Assembly: GCA_963681505.1 (NCBI GenBank)
Contig: OY811974.1
Location: 1,261,128 to 1,325,127, forward strand
Length of the DNA: 64,000 nt
Reading direction: 5' to 3'
DNA from: Eunapius fragilis
Lineage: Eukaryota > Porifera > Demospongiae > Spongillida > Spongillidae
A program made the position numbers and the translations under genes. The notes below the pieces were generated by a model that saw nothing but the letters and a program-made list of their open reading frames with translations, made no database searches and was not told the origin of the DNA. This document shows, in pieces, positions 42,076 to 54,160 of this stretch. Within the stretch, counting starts at the first letter, position 1. Every line of letters starts with the position of its first letter.

Positions 42076-42674
42076 TCTAGCTTGATTCAGCAACTCATGT
42101 GTGTGATGTTATGGTGGCATGTGCAAGAGCAGCATGAAAGCAATCAGCTACGCCTCATATTGTTGTGGCACTACTGACAGGAAATGCAACTTGTTAGTGA
42201 AGTCCTGCATGCACCAGATACTAAATGCTAATAAGAAGAACTGCATGCAGATTCCAACAGGAGGTACAGTAAGTGTGAATGTAATATTAAATTTGAACCC
42301 TGATCTGTCATATACAACCTTTGAAGATGGTTCGCATATCCACACCACGAGCACCACTCTCTGAGCTCAGTGTTCACACAACACAAGCGCTGTGTTCATG
42401 AGCTTTAGATGACACGATCCATGCTGAGTGCTGGTGTGGAGGATGCTGATATCTTGTTTAGAATGAACTGAGTGAGGAAAGAAAAGGTACTCCATGATGC
42501 AGGGATCACTATTAACATTCCGAGTCCTATGCTTGGAATCCTTGGTATATAGGTAACAGGTTAGCCACATCCATGCAGCTGCAAATTAAAGGAATATGTG
42601 CATATATAACTTTCACTTAACTTCCTTACAGGTGGTTCAGCGAAGCAAGCTGCGGTAGGACAGCACATTTGGGG

Positions 42675-42890
42675 GTATGAAAAGAACTGTAAAAATGCAT
42701 CGACTAGAGGATCACATGGTGAAGTGCATGGATTTCAACACACCAGGCATGCTGTGGCTTTAATGGGAGAGCAGGGAGCTGAATGAATTCATGCAAAATT
42801 TAAACTAAAACTGAAAAGCATACTGAAGGAGTACTACCTCAATGCCCCACTCCATATGGATCAACTGCAGTACCGCGGCCCGTGACAAGC
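42675..42890 (+). pseudogene. Transposon-associated gene fragment (LEDH / MGEQGAE motifs)
   Basis: One frame reads VKMHRLEDHMVKC and another ALMGEQGAE, then stop, then IHAKFKLKLKSILKEYYLNA. The order KxHxLEDHxV...MGEQGAExIHAxFN is a hallmark of a large family of transposon-associated proteins in sponges and cnidarians. It is broken by a frame change and a stop. Confidence 0.45.
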
Positions 42891-42899
42891 CTGAAGGCC

Positions 42900-44165
42900 A
42901 AGGAAAAAGATTAATTGAAACATGAATATTAAATCCAAATGGCGGCGCAGTTTGACATATTCAGCGGACAAAATACTTACTCACGAGCGTGCGTGGGAGC
43001 CTAACGACAACAAAAACAACTGAAACAACCTCTTCACCTCCTATGACAACATTTTAGTGAGAACAAATAAGGCGGGATTTGTCACAAATCCGTGCAACTC
43101 GTGGGTACCCACGCCGTACCGTTATTCTTTGAACCGTTGGGCTATTATTAGAATACATAGACAGGCTATGAAATTGATACCATTGTGTTTCAAATGTTTC
43201 GCTGTACATAACTGTGCCATCAAATGCTAGATATTATGAAAGGTATCCTTTAAAAACCCTGCTTTCTGGACTACATTTGTTGCTAGGGAGTTAATTAGTC
43301 TTGTTGCTAGGTAATTAACATTCATAGTGGGTGTGGGCCTAATGTCCACGTTTCAATGGAGTTGTAACAGCCGTGTCGTATACACCTGTCAAATATAGAG
43401 AAGGGATGGACGAGTGTTTTATTTTGCACATCTGTTTTTGCTGATCTATTAGCTGGTTACTGGCTGGTTTATGTGTATCATTCATTACGTCGTAGTGTGT
43501 ACTAGCAATGATCTGAGCAAGGACCGGATGTTTGTGTGTTTATATGACTTTGGTTAGTTTTGATTTTCGAATAGGCAAGTTTACTTGCGGCAGCGGAGGC
43601 TGAACATTCACGTTTTCACCCATCAATACTGTAGGTGGCTTACTGCCAAGTACGCTTTCCTCAGAAGCGCCTATGAAAAGGAGGAGTGGCCCACAGCCAC
43701 GCCCCCACCGACCTTTAAAACTATTTTTGGGGGGGCCCAGACCGTTAATTATATTCTAGCACCATTTTGCCCTGGGCTGCAGCTCTTGTAGTATGTATAG
43801 TAGTTTGTGGCGCGCGTGTTGATGTCAAGTTGTCAACGCTAATGTAGCCGGTCAATAGTGTATTAAGTTCGTCCTCTTGCAGGGTGAATAAGAATGGACC
43901 CCGAACACGGTGTGAGCACAGCGGCCAGAGGCGCTAGCCATTGATAGCGAGATTCCTTCGTGAATGGACCATAGAACTCGAGGAATTTATGAATGGGATG
44001 GATGTTCATAAAGTATCAGCTCGCGTTAGTGCGGTCTGACAAAACGCAACACTATTGTAGCCAGCGCTCTCCGCGTAGTCAGTGCTGTGGTGAGTACAAG
44101 TTACATAACAAGCGCCGCAAGGCAGCTAATATAGGGGGGTGTATGTTATCATTGTCTTTACTGAA
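42900..44165. other. Upstream region of the SRCR gene, no supportable gene
   Basis: Contains scattered G-tailed transposon end-like sequence (about 43715-43745) and a short duplication (ttgttgctaggg/ttgttgctaggt near 43278 and 43303). The promoter of the SRCR gene is presumably at the right end but no clear TATA or initiator could be assigned. Confidence 0.35.
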
Positions 44166-44172
44166 ATGGCAA

Positions 44173-44297
44173 CAGTGGCGGGTGGCTGGGGGGGGGGGGG
44201 GCAAACCCGCGTACGTTCGCATATTTGTCAGTGTTTTCTAGTTTACTAGTGATTATGCGGAGAAATACTGGTTTGCCCCCCAGCCACACCGCCACTG
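44173..44297. mobile_element. hAT-type MITE with perfect 8-bp target duplication
   Basis: Ends CAGTGGCGG and CCGCCACTG, extended by gtggctgggg...gcaaacc and ggtttgccccccagccacac. AATGGCAA stands directly on both sides (44165-44172 and 44298-44305). 125 bp, non-coding. The right-hand duplication includes the first ATG of the SRCR gene. Confidence 0.9.
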
Positions 44298-44298
44298 A

Positions 44299-47200
44299 AT
44301 GGCAAGCAGCATGGCACTTCCGGCTCTGCTTGTGGTTGTAGCATCACTCAGCTTAACAGCTAGTAAGTATGGATATAGTATACCGGCGCCTATCATAGTT
44401 TATTGATGCTTTCCCATTAAAACTTTTGAAAGCCGCACAGAATTTGGGAGACATTCGGCTGACTGGTAATGGCGCTACGTCCACGAGCGGGAGACTGGAA
44501 GTTTTCTACGGAGACTACGGCTGGGGAACGGTAAATTACAAGTCACTCGATGAAAACATCGCAAACGTTGCGTGCAAGCAACTTGGTTACGAAAAGGCAT
44601 TGTCATCAAGATTAGCAATAAACACGTGAGTTTAAACTAACACCGAGGCGTCCTGCAATAATGGTGCATAGACACAACAGGAAACAGATGCATGCACTAA
44701 ACGATTTTATTTCAGGGCCGTCACGGCCGCCGTTTTTAACCGTCCACTTTTTGCTCGTGTCTCCGCCCCAGACCTATGTTACTACATAAAGACTAATGAA
44801 CGACGATATGATTCGATACCTACTTGAAGCCAGCCATTCTGATTTTATACATATACATCTACTGATTGGCCTTCTAACCATCCGAAATGCCTCAGCGGCT
44901 GGGGCTCCTCCCCAGACACCGATGGATAGGCTTGCAGGAGCGCGCAGTAGTTGTTGCAGTGCTATAACTTCCGCGTTACGTCATTTACTTTAATTCAATT
45001 CAGAATAACCATTATGGCGGTGACGGCCCTGATTATCTAATCGAGACAGTGGTCAAATCAAAGGCTGAGTTAACATGACATGACTTTCATACTAATTACG
45101 AGTTTTCACAACATGGCGTCACTATGTATGTTCCTATATAGACATTCGTAAAACAATATATCACGTGGAAATCACCTTCTTTCCTCCGCCGCTCGTTTTA
45201 CTTCTTGTATTGTGCAACACAATGCACGTGATGTAAGGCGTGCGTGACGCAGCGCAAATAGTGTAAATTATATATTCAAGCCACAGGAATTTATCTACAT
45301 TTTAATTTTATTTTGCACCGGTATGCTGCCCATGCGTGAGAATTGTGAACAAAAATAGTAAAGTCAGAAGAACACCTCTATTCCAGCCGCCATGTTTTGT
45401 TTTAATATATCATGTTCCTGAAAACAGCAAACATAAAATGAATACATGTAGCGGGATCGAACACTGACTAAATGACGCGTTGTGGACATTTGTTAACGCG
45501 CATGCAGATATTTTTACATCTTTTGCTGTGTAGCCAATATGGAGTAGGAGATACATCATGGATTCTACTGAATGGTTCAAGGTGCACAGGTAGCGAATTA
45601 CACATTCTGCGCTGCTACTGGAAGAACTTACCTTGTTTGCGTTGTAGCCATGACGACGACACAGCTATTGAATGCAGTAAGTTTTTATTTTTTTATTTAC
45701 TACACCCCCCCCCCCCCCCCCCCCCCCCCCCAGTGTTGTACCCAGACCCTACTGACGTAAGTATTATCGCATAATGTATAAATGCTACAAGTCTCAAAAA
45801 GTTGCGTGTGCCCAATCAAATTGCAGTTTTTTCGTGACGTCGATAATTGTGCAATCTTCAAGCCAAAACCACTCACTTTAATTATCATCAATGGAAAGGA
45901 TCATTCTCTAGCTCAGCAAATTTCTTCCTTAGCGCTTTGTACTTTTTTAGGTGGAAAAGCAAACCCTACAGACAAATCCGGAGCTGTACTCCTTTGTGGC
46001 ATCGTCCATGTTCATCACCTCGTGATGCTGAGAAAGAATAGCAACTATAGTTTCCCTGCAACATTATCTAACGGCTGTAGCAATACCGCACACTCTGCAG
46101 CCGGTACTCATGATTAAGCTGTAATCCAAGTTGTGCGTAGTAAATTTATATGGTGTCGTCATGTATGTTATGTAGACCTTACGGAACAACTTTTTGCGAC
46201 TTGTTTCCTAGATTTTCCCTTTTTTAAGTTCGGTCCATTGAATTGTTGGGCCATTTTTGTCAATTAGTTTAATTTCTCATCATGGTCTATTAGAGCTGAT
46301 ACATCAAATCTATTGGACGCTTTTAAACCTGTATACCTTCCAATTTGTTCCATTCATCACAGAAGTCTCGTACCCACAAAATCATACTGAAATTGTATGT
46401 GCTAATTGATGCGTACCTCCCGTCAGATTGGATGGGGGCTGAGATGCTGTTTTGATTGTTAAACTGCCTATTTAAGGTTCGAACAATATTAATTAAAGCC
46501 GTAACGATAGCAACTAATCTTTTGTCTTGAATTTTAAAACAGAAAATTACAATTCAAATTCAGACTAATGTTTTGTATTTCTAATTCAATTTGCATTAAA
46601 ACTCAAGATGACTGTATGGCGATTTCTCAATTAAACATCATTTACCAGATTTTTTATGTAGTTTTAATACTGACTTTTACCTCTTTGCACGCACGCACAC
46701 ACACACGCACGCACACACACACACGCACACATGAACACACACACGCACACACACACGCACACACGCACGCACACACACACACGCACACATGCACACACAC
46801 ACGCACACACGCACACCACGCACACACACGCACATACACACCCTTCTAACAGGTTCAGCACTTATCTCTAACTCGCCTTACAACGGACAGGTGCGCCTCT
46901 CGGGTACACTGCTCTCTGCTGGGGTCGCAGAGATCTACCTCAGAGGGACGTGGGAGAACATATGCTACGACAACGTGCAGTCGTACCACGCTGATACAAT
47001 ATGTCGTCAGCTCGGGTACACAAATTCCAGAGAGCAAGGAATAGCACAAATGTGCGTTAACCTTTTATAGAATTCACGAAAGGGAGGGGGGGGGGGGGGG
47101 GGGGGGGGGCAAAGAAATCTGTATGGTCCCCATCGTCCAGTATTGTAGAACTTGAAGAGAGGATTACAAGTTTCCTTTTAGAATAAAATCTGACTTTTAA

Positions 47201-50200
47201 AAAGAACAAAGATACAAGGGATTTTTAAAACGCGGGCGTAGGGGGTACCACCTACGTCCCTTACATTGTATCGCATTTTCGTTTCACTTTAGATTCACGT
47301 GGGAGTCACACCGATCGATTCCTCGCAGTGAAAGTAACTCATTAGCACCCAAGTACAATTTGTACACCCTCGCTAAAACCTATAGAGCGATGTAGTTAAC
47401 GTTTTAACCCGGCCGTCGAGAGATACGTATGTTAGGTTTAATTACATAAAATGTGCTCTAGGTTTTAGCGAGGGTTTACAAGTTGTACTTGGGTCCTAAC
47501 TAGCTACTTTCACTGCGAGGAATCGATCGCTGTGAATCCCATGTGAATCTGAAGCGAAACAAAAATGGTAAGGGGCGTAAGGTGGTACCCCCTTAAAATC
47601 TCCCGTATCTTAAGTCAGATTTTTATTTTAAAAGCAGATTCGTAATTCTCTCTTCAAGCTCTACAGTATTGGATGATGGAGTCCATACATATTTCTTCGC
47701 CCCCCTCCCCCCTCGAGAATGTAATGTATGTTTAAATTTTTATCACAACGAATGTATCTCAAAATAGTGTAAATTTTGCACATAGAGTCTGTGAGTCCTG
47801 ACCTAGTATCCAACTGTTACATTGTCCAATTCATGCGATTTAAAATGAAATTCCACACTGCCAGTTAACTGGATTTGGATTCAAGGATAGCAAATTGAAT
47901 GCTCTTTTTATTTAAAAAAAAAGTCATATAGTGAGATATGGAAGAGCAGCAAACAATGTAACCTTTCAGCCTTTGCAACCATTCACACATCAGCCAAGTA
48001 CTGTGCTCAATGCCAAACATTCATGCATACCCTTTGAGAAAAAAATCCCTTGTGTGATTGAGTTAAAAGGCATCTCACCAATTCAACAACATCGTCTCTC
48101 TATTTAACAAGAAGAGCCAAACCTTAAAAAGTCACCCCTCTCCGCCCCATCCTTTCTCAGGTATGGTAACAGGCTTTGGCTGAAGGATTTTAACTGCACT
48201 GATGCACAGCCTTGCTTCACCTACTGCTTCAATCAGAACAGCAGGAACAGTGGCTGCAGTAAAGGACCTCTCAACATGTCATGCGGTAGGTTTGGCTGTG
48301 ATCTAATGTGTGCATGATGTTTGTGAAAAAGAAGCTATTGACATGATTTAATTGTCAACTGTTCGGTAATGTAGAAACATAACGAGACCAAGTATAAGAT
48401 GAACGGTAATGATTGCGTGCATGTACAACAGCCAATTGTGATTATTATTTAGAATACAGTTTTAAAAACAGCACATACCAACACCTTAATATTATCGACG
48501 AAGTTCTGTGGGAGGAGGCCAGTGATTTTTTAAAACGATCAGAGGCACCTACTCAGTGTTATTTTTGGACTGCAGCATATCTCTTGCTGATGTTACTTAC
48601 ATTGATGAATCATTCAAAACCAGAGGAGTTTTTCCAGTGCAATAGAAAATAGGCAGTTTCATGCCCTTTCCACAATCCCCTTCACTGCCAAATAGGACCC
48701 AGTTATTATTAGTCTCATCTCCCTCGTGTCTCTTCATGGCTCTCAATTTTAACTTCTCAGTTTCAACTTACATCTGGATACCACAGCAGAGTTCCAAGCA
48801 GCAATAAAATGGTGGTCCTTATCTATCATGGTGATGTGGTCTCAATTCTGCAGACTTGTCTGCGACATTTTATGCATTGCTATTATAACCCAAATGTTCC
48901 AAGTCCCAGGACATTTCTGCCCTCCATCACAGCTCTGCTCTAACAATCCCTACCCCATTATAAATTATGCATCCTGCAAAACAATTAAGCCATAGTATAG
49001 CCATGTATCAACAGAATATAAATCATTGCCTATTGCCTGGTGGGGATGGTATAGGTACTATGTGTTTACGAAAGAAAGGTACTGCAGTAAACGTGTTTCT
49101 GTAACGCCTACTTAGACTTCCGCCTTTCACTATAACTATAAACATCTATATTTGTAGTACATAAATTTGCATACAACACAGTCCTACCCCAAGCCTTCTG
49201 ACGTTTCAAACATTTAGGGAAGGAGTGCATTGCCTTAATGCAAGGGCCATTTTGTCTAGGTCAAAATTACTCTTGCATATCATTTTTATTCTAGACAATA
49301 TGGTCCTTGCATTAAGGCAATGCACACCTTCCCTATATTTTGAAATGTCAGAAGGCTTGGCAGGGCTGTGTTAATTTAGGTACAACAAATATTGATGTTA
49401 AAATGGTGAGGGTTGTATATGTGTTGCGGAAACAGGAGTTTTACTTTAAACTGAAAGGCGGAAGAAGTAGATGTTAACCACACAGAAACATGTTTACTGC
49501 AGTACCTTTCTTTTGTAAATACATAGTAGCTATACCATCACCACCAGGCAATAGGCAGCATGCATGGCTAAACTATGGCTTAATTGTTTTGCACACCAAC
49601 TGCAGATGAATAAAAGGAATACGATTCTCAAGGTGAAATGTGACCAATATCATCCTGTGTTTATAAAAATACGATAAATTATATTATTCTTTTTAAGGTC
49701 AAAAATTCATTTTATGCAAAAATGGACAATATATATACAATCAGTTGATTAATTCCGCATATTTGAGTCCACAGAATTCAGACTGGATGCGACGTCAGCC
49801 TCTGCTGGCTCACCATCTGTTTGTGCAGCTCAAGGTGATGGTGGCAGTGGCATGTCTTGCTCTACCATCACTACGACAGAAGTCCTTACCAGCTTACACA
49901 GTGCCACCACCTCTGAAAGTCCTACCGTCACTTGCATCCCAGACAAAGGTATTAAAAAACTGATTAATTATTTATTTATTTTATTGTTTTTCATGCAACA
50001 AAAAAAAGCAGTTGGTATTTGATTACTTATTGGTACCACACATCACGCAGCCAAAACCACTGCCATGTCAAGGAAGACCCTGTTGATCATACTTGGGTTA
50101 GCTGGAGGAGGGGTCTGTGGGAGCCTCGCCATCTGTTTCATCTGCTGCTGGATGAAGCAAAGCAAAAAGCAACACAGCAAAGCAAGATACCAGTCCATTT

Positions 50201-50202
50201 GA
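44299..50202 (+). CDS. Type I membrane receptor with two SRCR domains
   Basis: Seven exons: 44299-44362, 44433-44625, 45534-45676, 46859-47051, 48161-48285, 49775-49948, 50051-50202. They join in frame into 347 residues with GT-AG introns. Signal peptide: [24 protein letters not shown]1 spans exons 2-3 ([45 protein letters not shown]). SRCR2 spans exons 4-5 ([44 protein letters not shown]). Exons 2 and 4 are both 193 nt, showing domain duplication. Exon 6 is a Ser/Thr-rich stalk. Exon 7 has a transmembrane helix ending AICFICCWM and the tail [19 protein letters not shown] receptors bind microbial or self ligands at the surface. SRCR2's second half is divergent. A second ATG at 44311 could be the true start, since the first lies in a transposon target duplication. 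Confidence 0.85.
45700..45733. repeat. Poly-C tract in an SRCR intron
   Basis: Long C run in the intron after exon 45534-45676. Confidence 0.9.
46688..46842. repeat. (CA)n/(CG)-interrupted array next to an SRCR exon
   Basis: cacacg-type repeat ending about 15 bp before the acceptor of the exon at 46859. Confidence 0.95.
47080..47722. mobile_element. Foldback element, about 640 bp, in SRCR intron 4
   Basis: Left arm (gcaaagaaatctgtatggtc ... ttttagcgagggt in complement) and right arm mirror each other over about 290 bp each, around a centre near 47400. G- or C-tracts lie at the outer ends. Non-coding. The arms differ by many substitutions, so it is not recent. Confidence 0.8.
48630..48860. 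repeat. Dispersed repeat, also at 53822-54055 (same orientation)
   Basis: The two copies share tgccctttt, ttcactg/ttcacta, gccaaatag, gtctcatc, gtgcctctt and tcatggtgatgtg in order. On the minus strand both encode a similar peptide (MRQILTRLYLAASEEDQKRA; SLFSISLEKLL), suggesting decayed coding origin, probably a mobile-element gene I cannot name. Confidence 0.55.
48968..49592. mobile_element. Foldback element, about 625 bp, in SRCR intron 5
   Basis: The outer ends attatgcatcctgcaaaaca... and ...cttaattgttttgcacac are inverted, and the match runs almost continuously to a centre near 49270 (ccttaatgcaagggcca and its inverse). Arms about 290 bp. Non-coding. Confidence 0.8.
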
Positions 50203-50574
50203 TGACACAGACAGTAGACAGCTCTGCTAGTTTTAGTTGGAAACCTTCTTTCATTGCTATCAGTGGCTATCTGTCTTTCTGCTTACAGGCTGAAATGAAT
50301 GTGGGGGGGGGGGGGGGTATGAGTGTATTAAAGGGAAGGAGCAAATTAAAGGAGGTACAGGGGGCAGGGGACTACGCGTAGGGGCAAGGGATGGGTACAA
50401 GAGGCAAAGGGGTTTCAAAAATAGCACAAAAAGCATTTATTGCTGAAGGATAAAGGAGTCAGAGTTGACAAAAAGCAGTTTGCCAGTTACCACAGAACAT
50501 CATGTGTCTTCTACAGCTAGTCATTAGCCTATATTAGTTGCATTGCTCTACAAGTATGATGATGGTGAGGAATG

Positions 50575-50656
50575 GAGGTAGGGAGGGAGGGAAGGAGGGA
50601 GGGAGGAGGGAGGGAGGGAGGGAGGGAAGAAGGAGGGAAGGAGGGAGGGAGGGAGG
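50575..50656. repeat. (GGGA)n-type repeat
   Basis: ggagggagggagg repeat downstream of the SRCR stop codon, in or after its 3' UTR. Confidence 0.9.
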
Positions 50657-50684
50657 ATTTTTATAATTCTGTTACCAGAGTAAA

Positions 50685-50790
50685 GCACTCAATAACAAGG
50701 GAAAATGTAACAGTCCTATATTTATCACATTTGTAGGACATTTTATTGCATAGTTGTGTGCGAAATATATGACTATTACATTCCAGCTTT
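50685..50790. mobile_element. Decayed hairpin-MITE core
   Basis: acaagggaaaatgtaacagt, then cctatatttatcacat, a short loop and the mirrored gcgaaatatatgactattac. Same family as 14353-14612. It lies directly before the retroelement fragment. Confidence 0.6.
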
Positions 50791-51220
50791 AGTTGCTGAC
50801 CTTTCTGTTCATGGTGTGTGGCAGTCTCAAACTACTACTTTTTTCCATGTTAGAGTAGTCGACTCAGATGCCAGCTCCTATGTACAACGGGATGTAAATG
50901 CGGTGCTTTCTTCTATCGAGCACATTAAGAAACAGAAATACTCACAAGCAGCTGAATGTGTACATGCTTCGTTTACACCTTTTGTTGTGACTGCAGATGG
51001 GGCACTGGTTGTTGAAGGAAAGGCATTCATGCACCTCCTATCAGAAAAAATTGCTGCAACTTGGCATAAATCAAACAGTGAAGTGATGGGTTATGTGCGG
51101 GCAAGGCTGATGTTTGCTATCCTTTGTGCTACAAATTTGTGCATTCGTGGGAGTCGGGTGAAGTGGAGGAGAAGGATGGAGATCGAAGACGGAGCAGGAC
51201 TTCCATACATGCAGGAGTGA
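50770..51220 (+). pseudogene. C-terminal domain of a reverse-transcriptase retroelement
   Basis: Open frame of about 150 residues ending in TGA at 51220: SVHGVWQSQTTTFFHVRVVD, SYVQRDVNAVLSSIEHIKK, HASFTPFVVTADGALVVEG, ATNLCIRGSRVKWRR, EDGAGLP. The block order VRVxDxDAxSY...HASFTPFVxSxDGxLGxE...RATxLCLRGSR matches the C-terminal tail of retroelement RT proteins common in cnidarian and sponge genomes (LINE-like class inferred). No RT domain is present upstream: the frame begins inside the hairpin MITE remnant. Confidence 0.55.
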
Positions 51221-51785
51221 CTTTATTCAATTAATTTTTTTTAATTTTATTCATTTATTTATTTGTTTATTTTTTTTGTTCTTCTTCCCTTTTGTGTGTT
51301 ATTATCATTTATTCTTCTTAAATTACTTGCAGCAACTAAGTCAGGCCAGTGTTGGTTATGATGTCATGTGTAACTCGTAAACTACACTTGCATCAAGCTG
51401 GATGCATGTAAACAATAGCTATAAATTATGGTCTATCCGTCTGAGAACGAGATGACGTGCACACAGTTCACCAGGCCAGTTCTTCCACTTCATGAAATCT
51501 ACAGAAATTATTATACACTGCTTGCATGCATGTACATACGTGAAACATTCTAATTAGCAGCTATCGCTATAAATGGATTCATATCAGTTTTTTCTAGTCT
51601 CTCACAAATACACTGCACATGTATTGTTAGCAGTGCACTTGTTACCAAATCTTTCTGATGGTCGTATCGGCCATGCTGTGCGTATATTCTTATCGTTTCG
51701 GTTGGTCACAAGCACAGTAGCGTGATTGAGCTTTTTCTTCTTAAAGACCTCAACACAATAACGGCTGTTTACTTGTATTTTATTA

Positions 51786-52316
51786 TTACATGCAGGAGTA
51801 TTGTAGAGCTGTACAAGGTAGTTCTTTGTTTCCAGGGAAGAAAAGTTGGTCCTTCACGCTTGGTGGGTTTACTTTATGTACGAATGCTGCTGGCTTGGCG
51901 TTTGCGTTCCACACGTACGTATCGTTCCAGCAATGGAATCCTTCAAAACCGACACATTTGTTTTTCACCTCAACAACGCCTAATGGAGGAGCATTATTTG
52001 GAAGGCCGTGCACACCTTGAGCGACTCCCTTGACTATTTGTCCACAGAACATATGAGTAAGAGCCACTTTGGGCTTTGTATTGCTCCATACTTCTGGCTG
52101 AACCGGGCTGTTTGTGTCGCATTTAAATTTACTCGGTGGCACATCTTGAATAGCCTGCACGCATGCATAAACAAAAACAGTCACAATCTTAAATAAAACT
52201 TCAACATATATATACTATCAGTATATTCTTACTGCGGAAGGGTCTGGCCTGTTATACTTCTTTCCCTCGGTTAGATCAAGGCTTAGCAGCAGTGATAACA
52301 AAGCCAATGGTACCAT
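51786..52316 (-). CDS. Secreted EndoU-like small protein
   Basis: Two exons on the minus strand, joined in phase 0: 52316-52233 and 52154-51786, giving 150 residues. Exon 1 is a signal peptide (MVPLALLSLLLSLDLTEG) and then KKYNRPDPSA, ending in GTAAG. Exon 2 follows an AG acceptor. The core LTHMFCGQIVKG...QGVHGLPNN resembles the bacterial-type EndoU fold (HIFxGEI...GxGFH), with two His residues placed as in that family, and FFPGNKELPCTALQYSC resembles its later FPxxxS...IxYAY segment. EndoU proteins are ribonucleases. Here the frame stops soon after, so the C-terminus is either truncated or continues in an unseen exon: a GT lies at the ATGTAATAAT end. Five Cys residues fit secretion. Role unknown; assignment from memory of the family. 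Confidence 0.5.
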
Positions 52317-53071
52317 CTTTCTTCAAGAATAGTCTGCTTTTCACACACATATAGCATGCACGCGTCGGACTCTGTTTTATATACCTGTGAATTCTGTATT
52401 TACATTGCTTGTCGCACCGCGCGTGCGCACACGTTTCCGCATTTCTTCCTGCTCGATTTGGTTCGGTCACAGACTCACAGATGAGGTCAAATCGGACTCT
52501 TACACTCAATAGTTTAAAATGGCGTCCCGGCACATGTATAAGTATATCATGACATCGATTCATGGCATCATGGGTTGACAACTAATCCAGGCAAATAACA
52601 TCGGTTCCAGCTCCATGTCAATTATAATGCAGCACAATTAAAATTTCAGATTGCTATGGTTGCACGGTTTTAACAAGACCACTTTTCCCTCGCGTATTTC
52701 TGCCCCTGACACATACATATATAATTTCATCATCGTACCATAACGATCTGGTTCCATACATGCATGGCCATTCTGTATCAGCACAAGCATCAGTGTATAG
52801 TAACCTTGTCCCCCTGGACAATGACCCTAGCAGATTTCATCCCCCTACATGTAGGTCGTACCATGATATGATACTATCTATAAATCATTGGTGGGAATCA
52901 AGCGGGAAAATGTGCACGTACTTTGTCTCTTTATTTATATAGCGATACGGTATTTTCGCGTGAACTGTCCCATGTATATTATATACCACGGCATAAAAAT
53001 TTGGATTATTAATCAATATGATGCGATGTGTTAGTAAATATGTTATATGTGACATCAAAACAATCTAATAC

Positions 53072-53565
53072 TATAATTTCCATCGTACGTACGTACGTAC
53101 GTCCGCGTAACTCATTTATATACTCGGCCTAGCGCCTATTGGTTGCTAGGTATGTACGCGTACCTAGCTACCAATATAGGAACGACCACCTCCCACACAA
53201 AAGGCGGTCGCAATGAGAGCTGGTTTCCACTTCACATTTAATATCTAAAAAAATTTTTCAATATTTCTTGAATTCAAAGTGGGGGGAACTGCATAAGTGC
53301 CGAAACAATAAATGCAACGCTATTGTGGTTCACTCTCAAGTCTCATCGTACAGGCCGAGAACATGTATAGTTACTATCTGAAATTGCGCGGGCATGTTAT
53401 AGAGGTTGCGTAGTAACCGTATGTTAGAACAGGTGATAGATTATATATGCAACATTTGGTAAAACAGCCGATAAAAAAGAGGAGCTAGGAGGTAGACCAA
53501 CTGTTCATCTGGCAAATGAATAGCGAGACGAATAACAGCGAGACGAATAATCAGCCCGTGATTTT
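53072..53565. repeat. Left half of a long-range inverted repeat
   Basis: Matches the reverse complement of 62352-62854 almost throughout (ctataatttcc...cgtacgtacg..., ttggttgctaggtatgtacg, gcgcgggcatgttatagagg, gccagatgaacagttggtct in complement). The central part of the two copies (53200-53310 against 62630-62730) is more diverged. The ends are about 8.8 kb apart. Confidence 0.85.
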
Positions 53566-53821
53566 TCACGGGGACACTCACACGCTAGTAGTAAATATAA
53601 AGGATTCATTTACTATATCGCGGAAATGTTACATACAATATTTGCATACATATTTGCACCGCATTTGACTAATAGTAAGTGTAGGTCCAACTCATTATGC
53701 AGTGCATGTTAGTATACTGAACTTGGTGTGTCCAATTACTGCTTACGCATTGGGCACACCTCTAGACTTGAAAGTCTCAAGGGGCAGAGCTGCGAACCGG
53801 TACCATGCATGCAGAAGGAGC

Positions 53822-54160
53822 TTTTCCAACGAGATTGAAAATAGAGAGTTCTATGCCCTTTTTTGATCCTCTTCACTAGCTGCCAAATAGAGCCTAGTTA
53901 GTATCTGTCTCATCCCCTCTCGTGCCTCTTTGTGGCTCTCGGTTATGCCTTCTCCGGGTCTCAACCTATACATCTCGATACACATTTCCAACAATAAAAC
54001 GTTGGCCCTGTCATGGTGATGTGTTCTCTTGCCGTAACAGGCTTCGAGATGCCTTGGCTTCGTCCGATTCTGTAGGCATGCTGGCATCGGAGCCGAGTTG
54101 AAGTTGGAAGTGGTCTGGGACATGACACATAGTGCACACAGCCAGCTACACAAAAAAATA
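53822..54160 (-). pseudogene. Coding-like relic shared with 48630-48860
   Basis: Minus-strand open frame (54153-53851) containing RANVLLLEMCIEMYRLRPGE and EGMRQILTRLYLAASEEDQK, mostly helical. The other copy is interrupted by stops. Family not recognised; likely a mobile-element gene. Confidence 0.35.

Noticed and set aside
45734-45756. Possible extra SRCR-gene exon between splice-like sites, and a Cys-containing frame at about 45950-46110
   Set aside because: Joining exon 45534-45676 directly to 46859 keeps phase 1 and gives a continuous 347-residue protein; adding the 23-nt exon breaks the frame.
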